Origin: Bacillota bacterium
GTDB taxonomy: Bacteria; Bacillota; Clostridia; Christensenellales; UMGS416
DNA: 21,394 nucleotides
Direction of reading: 5' to 3'
Assembly (NCBI GenBank): GCA_023409755.1
Contig: JAEYRA010000207.1
Span: 1-21,394, forward strand
The position numbers and the translations under genes were made by a program. A model generated the notes under the pieces. That model ran no database searches. It was not told the origin of the DNA and saw only the letters and a program-made list of their open reading frames with translations. Within the stretch, counting starts at the first letter, position 1; each line of letters opens with the position of its first letter. Positions 8,424-15,794 of the stretch are shown in pieces.

Positions 8424-9557
8424 TCAGCGGGCCCCGGCCATCAGGAGGTGGGCCCGGGCCATGTTGCCCACGCTGTCCACCCCAAAGGGGCAGCGGCTCG
8501 CGCAGTCGCCGCAGGCGATGCAGTCCCCGCCGTTGGCGGTGAGCTTGGCGTACTCGGCAGCGGCGCTGTGGTCGCCGTCCTCCCAGCGGTGCAGCAGCCG
8601 CGTCACCGCCGCCACGTCGATGGTTGACGGGCAGGGCAGGCAGTGGTTGCAATACATGCACAGGCCGTCGGCGTTCCACTGGGACGTCTTGACCACGGCG
8701 GTGTAGTCCCGCTCTTCATCGGTCGCGTCGGCGTAGCGAGCGGCGGCCTCCACCTCGGCCACGGTGCGGCAGCCGGCGGCCACCGTCACCACCCCCGGGC
8801 GTGTCAGTGCGTAATGCAGGCATCGCTCGGGCGTCATGCCGGGCACCTTCAGGAGCGCCCCCGCGCCGTATCCCTTCATCACCACGATGCCGGTCTTCTG
8901 CTCCTCACACTGGCGGTAGAGGGCCAGCCGCTCGGGGTTCATGGCCGCCGGGCGCGATGCAACCTCGCCCACCTTGTCGCTGAAGAGGTCGTCGATGGAA
9001 AAGTCCGACGGCATAAGGTCGAACGCCGGGTTCAGGCTGAACATCATGGCGTCAAAGAGCCCGGTGGCGACAAGCCGCGACGCCACCGCCGGCACATGGC
9101 AGGAGAAGCCCAGCATCCGCGCCTTGCCCTCGCGCTTCAGCCGCTCGGCCAACCCCAGCAGACCCTTCGGGTCCAGGCAGGCGTCGGCATCCTCCATCGT
9201 ATCCACAAAGAAGAACATGGCGAGGTCCACGTAGTCGCTGTTCAGCCGCCGCAGCAGGTCGTTGTAGTGCTCCTCGCTGCGGGCGACATCCCGGGTGCGA
9301 TCGGGCTGCTGGCCGGCAAGCACCGAGCCCAGGTGCCCGGCCACCAGCATCTTGTCCCTCCGGCCGCGAAGCGCCTCGCCAATCCAATCGCGCACACCGG
9401 CGTCGGGCATAAACAGATCCATGTAGTTCATTCCGTGGTCAATGGCCGCGTGGACGACGTCGATGGTCGTTTGCCGCCCGGCCCCTGTCAGGTGTTCCGC
9501 CCCCAGACCCACAGAGCTCACCGGAATCCCAGTTCTCGGGAACGTTCGCATCAACAT
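8424..9557 (-). CDS. Aldo/keto reductase-family protein with C-terminal 2[4Fe-4S] ferredoxin domain
   Basis: 377 residues. An aldo/keto reductase TIM barrel (VSSVGLGAEHL; GEALRGRRDKML; LNSDYVDLAMFF) is followed by two cysteine motifs: CMYCNHCLPCP (C300, C303, C306, C309) and CIACGDCASRCP (C346, C349, C352, C356). The layout resembles the ferredoxin-tailed AKR group (COG1453 type). By eye the catalytic set is incomplete: D47 and K69 are in place, but the tyrosine position is D52 and the histidine position is F116. The clusters suggest electron transfer to ferredoxin rather than plain NADPH chemistry. The start at 9557 is preferred to the frame start at 9581 because GGAGGGAGGA lies 7 nt before it. 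It leads the operon AKR-SDR-amidohydrolase. Confidence 0.88.
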   Translation of the reverse strand: MLMRTFPRTGIPVSSVGLGAEHLTGAGRQTTIDVVHAAIDHGMNYMDLFMPDAGVRDWIGEALRGRRDKMLVAGHLGSVLAGQQPDRTRDVARSEEHYNDLLRRLNSDYVDLAMFFFVDTMEDADACLDPKGLLGLAERLKREGKARMLGFSCHVPAVASRLVATGLFDAMMFSLNPAFDLMPSDFSIDDLFSDKVGEVASRPAAMNPERLALYRQCEEQKTGIVVMKGYGAGALLKVPGMTPERCLHYALTRPGVVTVAAGCRTVAEVEAAARYADATDEERDYTAVVKTSQWNADGLCMYCNHCLPCPSTIDVAAVTRLLHRWEDGDHSAAAEYAKLTANGGDCIACGDCASRCPFGVDSVGNMARAHLLMAGAR

Positions 9558-9599
9558 GGCAAGTCCTCCCTCCAATGGCAAACACTCGTTCTATTCGCC

Positions 9600-9628
9600 A
9601 TTATAGGGCGTGCATCCTGCCCGGTCAA
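9600..9628 (-). promoter_or_regulatory. Strong sigma-A promoter of the AKR-SDR-amidohydrolase operon
   Basis: On the minus strand TTGACC (9623-9628) and TATAAT (9600-9605) are separated by exactly 17 bp. The -35 box overlaps the stop codon of the upstream mscS-like gene. Transcription would start near 9593, giving a leader of about 36 nt. Confidence 0.8.
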
Positions 9629-10500
9629 GCCTGTGGCGCACCATCCTCCTCCATTGTCACCAATCGCCGCACCCGCGGCAGGGCGATCCCCTCGGCTACC
9701 AGCCGCCGGCGAATGCTCTGCAGCAGATCGCATCGCATCACATAACCGGCACCCTCATCCTTCGCCCACAGCACGGTACGCAGCGTTGCACCGGTTTCAT
9801 CAAACTGGACGAGGCGCACCACCAACGGCGGCGCACCGTCGGCAATCTCCTGCTCACTGCGGTTGTCGTGGAAGTTGGGGTGGGCCAGTGCCTCCTCGGC
9901 CACGATCTCCATCGCCCGCTCCACGTCCGCCTCGCCGTCCACCCGGATGTCCAGTGGCTTGGCGTTCTTGCCGTCGTGGTACTGGGCGTTCTCCAGGATG
10001 GACGAATTCATCACGCTGTTGGGCACGATGACGCGATTGTTATCAAAATTACGAACCACCGTATGCCTTAGGGAGATGTCCTCCACCACGCCGTTGACGT
10101 CCTGGCCGACGATGCGAATGCGGTCCCCAATGGCAAAGGGCCGGAAGATGGACAGGAAAAACCCTCCCACGATGTTGGCCATGGCCTGCTGGGCGGCAAA
10201 GCCCACGATGACCGCCACCACGCCGGAGCTTGCCAGCAGCGATTTGGAGAGATTCTGCAGCGACTTGACCTGCATGCTGATGATGAGCACCGCCACCACA
10301 ATGATGATGGCATTGAACACCCGGCGCGAGAACGTCAGGTTGGTGGCGTCCATCTTGCCGCGGCGCACCACGCTCTCGGCCGCCCGCCGCAGCAGGCGTA
10401 TGACCACCCACGCCAGCGTCACCACCACCGCCGCCACCACCAACGCCGACCAGAAGCCGCGTACAAACAGGTTGTTGAACGAATCCCAAAGAGTATCCAT
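9625..10500 (-). CDS. Small-conductance mechanosensitive channel (MscS family)
   Basis: A 291-residue protein that opens to release solutes under osmotic down-shock. Membrane segments lie at about 15-37 and 62-85, followed by the pore-lining helix GVVAVIVGFAAQQAMANIVGG, with the Gly/Ala packing pattern of MscS TM3, and then FRPFAIGDRIRI, which opens the beta domain. The C-terminal alpha/beta domain follows, with FDETGATLRTVLWAKDEG. Length matches the short MscS form (E. coli MscS is 286). ATG at 10500 is taken as the start; an in-frame TTG one codon earlier sits closer to the AGGTGG site and cannot be excluded. It appears to be a single-gene unit with its own promoter; it is probably not functionally linked to the metabolic genes around it. 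Confidence 0.93.
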   Translation of the reverse strand: MDTLWDSFNNLFVRGFWSALVVAAVVVTLAWVVIRLLRRAAESVVRRGKMDATNLTFSRRVFNAIIIVVAVLIISMQVKSLQNLSKSLLASSGVVAVIVGFAAQQAMANIVGGFFLSIFRPFAIGDRIRIVGQDVNGVVEDISLRHTVVRNFDNNRVIVPNSVMNSSILENAQYHDGKNAKPLDIRVDGEADVERAMEIVAEEALAHPNFHDNRSEQEIADGAPPLVVRLVQFDETGATLRTVLWAKDEGAGYVMRCDLLQSIRRRLVAEGIALPRVRRLVTMEEDGAPQA

Positions 10501-10521
10501 CAATTGTCACCACCTGAGGGT

Positions 10522-10549
10522 ATTATACCCATCCCCTCCCCCTGGACAA
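10522..10549 (-). promoter_or_regulatory. Putative promoter of the mscS-like gene
   Basis: On the minus strand TTGTCC (10544-10549) and a perfect TATAAT (10522-10527) are 16 bp apart. The -10 box lies inside the palindrome GGGTATTATACCC (10518-10530). The leader would be about 15 nt. Confidence 0.6.
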
Positions 10550-10660
10550 CGGGCGGACAGCCCGGAGCCGCACACATGGATGCAACGCGCACCGTTCCCT
10601 TGTGGAAAGCGGCATTGGTTCCACTTCCAAATTCCACCCCACGTTTTTGGCGCTTTCGTC

Positions 10661-10708
10661 TAGACAGTCAATTGGATTGAAATATTAAAGTAGGTTTCTC
10701 TCCAATTG
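10661..10708 (+). promoter_or_regulatory. Candidate promoter and flanking inverted repeat for the ABC-transporter operon
   Basis: TAGACA (10661-10666) and TATTAA (10683-10688) are 16 bp apart. CAATTGGA (10669-10676), between the two boxes, is repeated inverted as TCCAATTG at 10701-10708, just past the expected start site; such a pair could be an operator for a repressor. If this promoter is used, the transcript has a leader of about 315 nt before the first permease. Confidence 0.45.
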
Positions 10709-11011
10709 CGAAGGAGCGCCTGATATGTGAGAATGCGAATGATTCAAGGCGGCCCCAAAAACGTCGCATTCTTTTTGCCCGGCTTGCACTGATACAGCAC
10801 AAGCCACAAAAAGACACTTTGACGTGCCAAGCGAGGGTACTGGAAATAGCAATCTATTTCCCCATGGAACAATCCTTGTTTTTGTGGAACATCGGCATGC
10901 GAACGCGAGCGGGAACGCCTTCGGCGTTTCTTCATTGATCCCGATTCATCGGCCTGGTTCCCCCCAACAGGGCGGAACTAGAAAGTAGAAAATACAGAAG
11001 GCGAGGGCATC
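10709..11011 (+). other. Long non-coding leader before the ABC operon
   Basis: No convincing gene. The only open frame (10744-10935, minus) has no ribosome site and a basic, low-complexity start. A short hairpin AACGCC-TTC-GGCGTT lies at 10914-10928. The first permease has only a weak ribosome site (GAAGG and GAGGG). I do not recognise a known riboswitch here. Confidence 0.4.
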
Positions 11012-11956
11012 ATGTCACAGGAAATTACATCCATCAAACGGCCACACCCCCCCAAACGCCGAAACCGGAAGGTGCGGGACGACGACGGCTGGGCGGCCTA
11101 TCTGTTCGTTCTGCCTTGGGTGATCGGGTTTCTCCTCCTGACGCTCTATCCAATCGTTCGGTCGCTGTACCTGTCGTTCACCGACTATTCACTGCTGGCC
11201 GAACCGGTCTGGGTGGGTGCCAAGAACTACATCAACATCCTGGTCAACGACCGTGACTTCCGCAAGTCGCTGGGCGTAACGCTGACGTTCGTCGTCATCG
11301 GTGTGCCGGTACGCCTGACCATGTCGCTCATGGTGGCCATGCTGCTCAACCAGAAGATCAAGGGCATGTCCATCTACCGCACCATGTTCTACGTACCCAG
11401 CCTCATCGGCGCGTCGGTGGCCGTGGCCACCCTGTGGCGCAACATGTTCGCGCTGGACGGCTTCGTCAACAAGCTGCTGTCCTACTTGGGCATTGATGGC
11501 ATGGGGTGGATCTCCAACCCCAAAACAGCGCTGGGCACGCTCATCCTGCTGTATGCCTGGCAGTTCGGGTCCACGATGGTCATCTTCCTGGCGGGCTTGA
11601 AGGGCATCCCCGCTGACCTCTACGAGTCCGCCGAGATTGACGGCGCGGGCCGCTGGCACAAGTTCCGCCACGTCACGCTGCCCATCCTCTCGCCGGTCAT
11701 CTTCTTCAATCTGTTGATGAGCATCATCAACGCCTTCCAGATGTTCACCCAGGCCTTCGTCATCACCAACGGCGGCCCGGCCCACGCCACCTACACCTAC
11801 GCGCTGTTCCTCTATGAGAAGGCGTTCACCCGCTATCAGATGGGTTATGCCTCTGCGTTGGCATGGATCATGCTGCTCATGGTGGGCGTGGTCACAGCGT
11901 TGAACTTCTACTTCTCCAAAAAATGGGTGTTCTACGAAGACGGAGGGAGCAAATGA
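11012..11956 (+). CDS. Carbohydrate ABC transporter permease (MalF-like)
   Basis: A 314-residue inner-membrane subunit of a CUT1-type sugar importer. It has a basic cytosolic N terminus, TM1 at about 31-53 (WAAYLFVLPWVIGFLLLTLYP), five further membrane segments and the EAA loop YESAEIDGAGRWHKFRHVTL at about 204-223, which docks the ATPase. It is the first gene of the operon and overlaps the next permease by 4 bp (ATGA), as expected for subunits made in equal amounts. No ATPase gene is present nearby; Bacillota of this type often use one shared MsmK-like ATPase. The substrate is not readable; linkage to uxuA suggests a uronate-containing sugar. Confidence 0.93.
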   Translation: MSQEITSIKRPHPPKRRNRKVRDDDGWAAYLFVLPWVIGFLLLTLYPIVRSLYLSFTDYSLLAEPVWVGAKNYINILVNDRDFRKSLGVTLTFVVIGVPVRLTMSLMVAMLLNQKIKGMSIYRTMFYVPSLIGASVAVATLWRNMFALDGFVNKLLSYLGIDGMGWISNPKTALGTLILLYAWQFGSTMVIFLAGLKGIPADLYESAEIDGAGRWHKFRHVTLPILSPVIFFNLLMSIINAFQMFTQAFVITNGGPAHATYTYALFLYEKAFTRYQMGYASALAWIMLLMVGVVTALNFYFSKKWVFYEDGGSK

Positions 11957-12825
11957 GCGCAATATCCATGCCAAACCCGAAACTGAAACAACGCAAAGCG
12001 AAGAAGACCGCTTCCGCCATCGGCCGCCATCTGTTCCTCCTCGTGTTCTCGCTCATCATGATCTACCCGGTCATCTGGTGGGTCGGCGCGAGCCTCAAGC
12101 CGATGGCCGAAATGAGCCTGCCCACACTTTTCCCGTCCCATCCGGTGTGGGAGAACTACATCAACGGCTGGAGGTCCAACGGCCAGTACACCTTTACGAC
12201 CTACTTCCGCAACACGCTGACGATGGAGCTCTTCAACGTGGTCGGTTCGGTCTGCTCGGCGGCCATCTGCGGCTTCGGCTTCGGGCGTCTGCGCTTCAAG
12301 GGCCGCAACCTGCTCTTCACGCTCCTGATGATTACGATGATGCTGCCCGGTCAGGTGACGATCGTGCCCCAGTACATCTACTACCACAAGCTGGGCCTGG
12401 TCAACTCCTACATTCCGTTGGTCCTGCCCTACTACTTCGGCACGCCGTTCTTCATCTACCTGGTGGTGCAGTTCGTGCGCGGCATTCCCAGGGATCTGGA
12501 CGAGGCGGCCAAGATCGACGGAGCAAACATCTTCACGATTTTCTTCCGCATCATCGTGCCGCTCATCAAGGCGCCGCTAGTCACCGTGGGCATCTTCACC
12601 TTCCTGTGGAGCTGGGACGATTTCTTCGGCCAGATGCTCTACCTCTCCTCCCCGGATAAGTTCACCGTTGGTCTGGCGCTGCGCATGTTCATCGACCAAT
12701 TCGAAATCAAATGGGGAGAGCTGCTGGCCATGTCGCTCCTGTCCATCATCCCCTCGGCCATCATCTTCATGCTGGCGCAAAAACACTTTGTGGAGGGCAT
12801 TGCCACCACCGGTCTCAAAGGTTAG
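11953..12825 (+). CDS. Carbohydrate ABC transporter permease (MalG-like)
   Basis: A 290-residue partner of the preceding permease. TM1 is at about 22-44 (LFLLVFSLIMIYPVIWWVG), and the EAA loop DEAAKIDGANIFTIFFRIIV is at about 183-202. The C terminus ends with FVEGIATTGLKG, a typical CUT1 MalG-type ending. The ATG at 11953 overlaps the upstream stop and has GGAGGGAG before it; the frame runs 30 codons further upstream inside the first permease but has no site there. Confidence 0.93.
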   Translation: MSAISMPNPKLKQRKAKKTASAIGRHLFLLVFSLIMIYPVIWWVGASLKPMAEMSLPTLFPSHPVWENYINGWRSNGQYTFTTYFRNTLTMELFNVVGSVCSAAICGFGFGRLRFKGRNLLFTLLMITMMLPGQVTIVPQYIYYHKLGLVNSYIPLVLPYYFGTPFFIYLVVQFVRGIPRDLDEAAKIDGANIFTIFFRIIVPLIKAPLVTVGIFTFLWSWDDFFGQMLYLSSPDKFTVGLALRMFIDQFEIKWGELLAMSLLSIIPSAIIFMLAQKHFVEGIATTGLKG

Positions 12826-12885
12826 TCTAGGTTGCGTCGGAACAAAACGGCGTTTCCATAGAGCACACAACGAAAGGGGTACATC

Positions 12886-14229
12886 ATGAACAAAAAGCTT
12901 ACCTTCTGGTTGCTGGCCCTGGTGATGGTCATGGGCTCGCTGATGGCTGGCTGCGCGACGCAGACGCCTGCCGCCAGCGCCACGGCCGCCTCCTCGGCCG
13001 AAGCCTCGGCTCCGGCTGCCTCCGCTGACAACAGCAACGGCGCCGGCACCACCCTGAGCATCATGTGGTGGGGTCCTGACGAGCGCCACACCGCCACCCT
13101 GGCCGCCCTGGACGCCTACAGCAAGAAGACCGGCATCCAGTTCAAGGCCGAGTACACCGCCTGGGACGGCTACTGGACCAAGCTGCCCACGCTGGTGGCC
13201 TCCAACTCCCTGCCGGACGTCCTGCAGATGGACGGCGCTTACATCGCCGACTACGTCTCCAAGGGCGTGCTGGCTGACCTGAGCGGCGTGGACCTGCTTG
13301 GCATCGTGCCGGACAAGGTGCTGGAGAACATCAAGATCGACAGCAAGCTGTATGGCATTCCGCTGTCCCACAATGCCCAGGGCATGGCATTTAACAGCAA
13401 GGCTCTGGAGCAGTACGGCATCACCGCCCCCACCACCGGCTGGACCTATGACCAGTACTTTGCCTTCGCCGAGGAATGCCGCAGCAAGCTGCCCGACGAC
13501 AAGTGGGGCATCGCCTTCGGCGGCGGCACCTGGGACGACTATCAGTTCTATCAAACCGCCAATGGCAAGGGCCCGATCTTCAGCGAAGACGGCAAGAGCT
13601 ACACCATCGACAAGGATCTGTGGATGACCTTCTACAACAAGATGGTCGACTTCTCCAAGAACAACGTCGTCCCGCCGGCTGAGATTCAGGCCGCATTCAA
13701 GGAGAACGACGCTCAGGCCGACCCGATGGCTTCCGGCAAGGTCATGACCCGCGGCGCCACCGTCGGTTCCGTCAACGCCCTTGAGTCTCTCCTCCCCGGT
13801 TCCGTTGGCGTTGTCAGCCTGCCCACCGGTTCTGCCGGCGGCGGCTGGGCTCAGTCCACCATCTTCTTCTCGGCTTCCGCTTCTTCCAAGAACCTGGATG
13901 CTTCCAAGGAGTTCATGAAGTGGTTCATCTCCGACCTGGACGCCGGCAAGATTCTGGGCACCACCCGTGGTATCCCGATCTCGGACGACGTGTACAAGTC
14001 GATCGAGTCCACCATGACCGCCGGTTCCATCCTGGGCAAGGAGTTGCTGGCCACCTGTCTTGACAAGGCGCTGCCCTTCTATGCCGCCGCGCCCAACTGG
14101 CAGGACTTCACCGCCGGTTACAAGACCGAGATCGAAAACCTGATGTTCGGTTCCGAGACCGTCGAGCAGGCTTATGACAACATCATCAAGCTGGCTGACC
14201 AGGTTCAGGCGCAGGTTTCGGGCAAGTAA
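12886..14229 (+). CDS. Extracellular sugar-binding lipoprotein of the ABC transporter
   Basis: A 447-residue solute-binding protein. The signal peptide MNKKLTFWLLALVMVMGSLM ends in the lipobox MAGC, with lipidated C23. It is followed by an Ala/Ser-rich linker (about 25-50) that tethers the domain outside the membrane. The mature part begins TLSIMWWGPDERH and has LPDVLQMDGAYIADYVSKG and YGIPLSHNAQGMAFN, the typical pattern of cluster-1 sugar-binding proteins. It presents sugar to the two permeases encoded upstream and is separated from them by 60 bp with its own GAAAGGGG site. The hairpin after its stop may raise its mRNA level relative to uxuA. Substrate is unknown. Confidence 0.94.
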   Translation: MNKKLTFWLLALVMVMGSLMAGCATQTPAASATAASSAEASAPAASADNSNGAGTTLSIMWWGPDERHTATLAALDAYSKKTGIQFKAEYTAWDGYWTKLPTLVASNSLPDVLQMDGAYIADYVSKGVLADLSGVDLLGIVPDKVLENIKIDSKLYGIPLSHNAQGMAFNSKALEQYGITAPTTGWTYDQYFAFAEECRSKLPDDKWGIAFGGGTWDDYQFYQTANGKGPIFSEDGKSYTIDKDLWMTFYNKMVDFSKNNVVPPAEIQAAFKENDAQADPMASGKVMTRGATVGSVNALESLLPGSVGVVSLPTGSAGGGWAQSTIFFSASASSKNLDASKEFMKWFISDLDAGKILGTTRGIPISDDVYKSIESTMTAGSILGKELLATCLDKALPFYAAAPNWQDFTAGYKTEIENLMFGSETVEQAYDNIIKLADQVQAQVSGK

Positions 14230-14250
14230 TCCCAGTCACCTCGCATCCAC

Positions 14251-14285
14251 AGGGAATGGGCCGCCGGAGGGTGTGCCCATTCCCT
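14251..14285 (+). terminator. Intercistronic (partial) terminator between binding protein and uxuA
   Basis: AGGGAATGGGC (14251-14261) pairs perfectly with GCCCATTCCCT (14275-14285), an 11-bp stem with a 13-nt loop, followed by CTTTT. It lies 21 bp after the binding-protein stop and 16 bp before the uxuA ribosome site. Partial read-through would give more binding protein than dehydratase. Confidence 0.75.
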
Positions 14286-14317
14286 CTTTTCCAAGCCGAC
14301 AAAGGAGGATTCCCCAC

Positions 14318-15292
14318 ATGAAGGTTGCAGAATTCCTGGGGTCCAAGCCCAACCGCCTGTGGCGGCTGGCCGCACAGATGGGCATTCAATACGCGGTGAC
14401 CGGTCTGGGCATCCCCGACAAAGACAGTGAAAAGCCCTGGGACTATGAGCCCATGTTCCGCATGGCCCAGCACTACCGCGATTTCGGCATTACCCCGCTG
14501 GTTGTCGAGTCCCGCCCCCCGGTGGAGAAGGTCAAGCGCGGTCTGCCCGGCCGGGATGAGGAAGTCGAGTCGGTCATCACCCTCATCCGTAACATGGGCC
14601 GCGTCGGCATCCCGATCTATTGCTATGATTTCATGGCCCAGTTCAACTGGTTCCGCACGTCCATGGACATCCCCGTGCGCGGCGGCGCGTTGGCGACCGG
14701 TTACGACCACGCGGTCATGGCCAACGCCCCGCTGACCGAGGCTGGCATCATCACCGAGGAGCAGCTCTGGGATGGCCTCAAATACATGCTGACGGCCATT
14801 GTGCCGGTGGCCGAGGAATGCGGCGTCAAGCTGGCGCTGCACCCCGACGACCCGCCGATCTCTCCGATCCGCGGGGTGTCGCGTATCCTCGTGAACGCCG
14901 AAGCCATGCGCAAAGCCATTGAGCTCGTGCCCAGCGCCAACAGCGGCATCACCCTGTGCGCGGGCACCATGGCCACCGCCGGGGAGGACATCCCCACGAT
15001 GATCCGCAACTTCACCGCCGACAACAAGCTGTTCTTCGTCCACTTCCGTGACGTTGTCGGCACGCCCGAAAAGTTCCACGAGACGTTCCATGAGTGCGGC
15101 CAGAACGACCAGCCCGCCATCATCCGCACCTACAAGGAATGCGGGTATGAGGGGCCGATCCGCTCCGACCATGTGCCCACGATGGACGGCGAAAGCAACG
15201 ACAACCCCGGGTATGAGGTGCTCGGACGCCTGTATGGCATCGGCTACATGAAAGGCCTGATGCACGCGGCCGGCTTCGACCTGAACGCATAG
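14318..15292 (+). CDS. uxuA: Mannonate dehydratase
   Basis: UxuA removes water from D-mannonate to give 2-keto-3-deoxygluconate, the third step of glucuronate breakdown. The 324-residue protein is shorter than E. coli UxuA (394) but has the family landmarks: LALHPDDPP (H175), ITLCAGT (C214), FVHFRDVVG (H242) and SDHVPTM (D284, H285). By comparison with known UxuA structures, these His-Cys-His-Asp residues form the Mn site, and the His after the Asp is catalytic. The C-terminal NPGYEVLGRLYGIGYMKGL also fits. The start at 14318 has AAAGGAGG 9 nt upstream; an earlier in-frame ATG at 14174 lies inside the binding-protein gene. It is the last gene of the ABC-transporter operon. Confidence 0.93.
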   Translation: MKVAEFLGSKPNRLWRLAAQMGIQYAVTGLGIPDKDSEKPWDYEPMFRMAQHYRDFGITPLVVESRPPVEKVKRGLPGRDEEVESVITLIRNMGRVGIPIYCYDFMAQFNWFRTSMDIPVRGGALATGYDHAVMANAPLTEAGIITEEQLWDGLKYMLTAIVPVAEECGVKLALHPDDPPISPIRGVSRILVNAEAMRKAIELVPSANSGITLCAGTMATAGEDIPTMIRNFTADNKLFFVHFRDVVGTPEKFHETFHECGQNDQPAIIRTYKECGYEGPIRSDHVPTMDGESNDNPGYEVLGRLYGIGYMKGLMHAAGFDLNA

Positions 15293-15321
15293 TTTACCAG
15301 ACCACTTCTTCCTTCCTTTTA

Positions 15322-15356
15322 CAACAAGGGCCTGCAGGCAATGCAGGCCTTTGTTG
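15322..15356 (+). terminator. Terminator of the ABC-uxuA operon
   Basis: CAACAAGGGCCTGCA (15322-15336) pairs with TGCAGGCCTTTGTTG (15342-15356) over 15 bp with one G-T wobble and a 5-nt loop. It lies 29 bp after the uxuA stop. The first base of structured repeat copy A follows within 5 nt. Confidence 0.85.
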
Positions 15357-15360
15357 CATG

Positions 15361-15701
15361 TTCGGGACTGCCACCTCGGCGACAGCCCCGATCAAGAAAA
15401 CTCGTTACAAATACAGCTTGGCCCCGCGCCGCGCATGTTGAGACGCCGTGGAGGGCGTCAACCAAGCCCCCGAAAGGGGAGTGCACCACACTCCCCTAGC
15501 CCGCTGGCTGGTCGTGGCCTTTGGCCACTGCTCGCCCATGCATCCTGGGATGCGGGCATAAGGGGGCGCAAGCGCCGCGGGGCTTTCGTTTGCCTGGCTC
15601 GTACAAGGTTTCAACGAAGGGAAACGTCGCTCACGCGGGGAGGGGATGTGTGCCACAGACAAACTGTTTCGTGCCGCGGCGGGATGAACCCGCTCGCGGC
15701 T
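15361..15701 (+). repeat. Structured intergenic repeat, copy A (with internal insertion)
   Basis: One of five copies of an element of about 200 nt in the last 6 kb. Hairpin 1 is at 15362-15391: TCGGG pairs with CCCGA and CTG with CAG, around CCACCTCGGCGA. A 29-nt linker follows (CTCGTTACAAATACAG in its middle). Hairpin 2 has the stem GCCCCGCG (15421-15428) with CGCGGGGC (15576-15583), followed by TTTC; its conserved 13-nt loop is split by a 134-bp insertion. The central block at about 15597-15645 contains GGGAAACGTCGC. The terminal hairpin at 15673-15700 pairs GCCGCG with CGCGGC and CGGG with CCCG, around the loop ATGAA. Without the insertion the copy is 205 nt. It begins right after the uxuA terminator, in the same orientation. 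Open frames across it are shadows without ribosome sites. Confidence 0.85.
15439..15572. repeat. 134-bp hairpin-rich insertion inside repeat copy A
   Basis: Compared with copy B, copy A is interrupted after CCGCGCATGT and resumes at CGCCGCGG. The insertion is a string of short hairpins: GACGCC/GGCGTC (15442-15459), GGGGAGTG/CACTCCCC (15476-15496), GTGGCC/GGCCAC (15514-15528), GCCC plus CATC paired with GATG plus GGGC (15534-15557), and GGCGC/GCGCC (15565-15576), the last crossing the junction. No coding sequence and no clear target duplication are seen. It is probably a nested repeat. Confidence 0.75.
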
Positions 15702-15756
15702 GCGGGCTTTCTGGTGCAAAACGACGGGAGCTTTGTGTGCTTTGAAAGCCATTGCC

Positions 15757-15765
15757 TGCTATAAT
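15757..15765 (+). promoter_or_regulatory. Extended -10 promoter of the DUF4003 gene
   Basis: TGCTATAAT is a perfect extended -10 element (TGn plus TATAAT). No good -35 box is seen at the usual spacing, as is common for extended -10 promoters. Transcription would start near 15772, 23 nt before the chosen start codon. Confidence 0.65.
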
Positions 15766-15794
15766 TATAGAATGAACTCCATAGGGGGATGGCG

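Noticed and set aside
10744..10935. Small minus-strand open frame of 63 codons
   Set aside because: No ribosome site; its arginine-rich start comes from the hairpin at 10914-10928; no recognisable domain.
15351..15764. Open frames on both strands across repeat copy A
   Set aside because: No ribosome sites, and the sequence is explained by chained hairpins of the repeat and its insertion.
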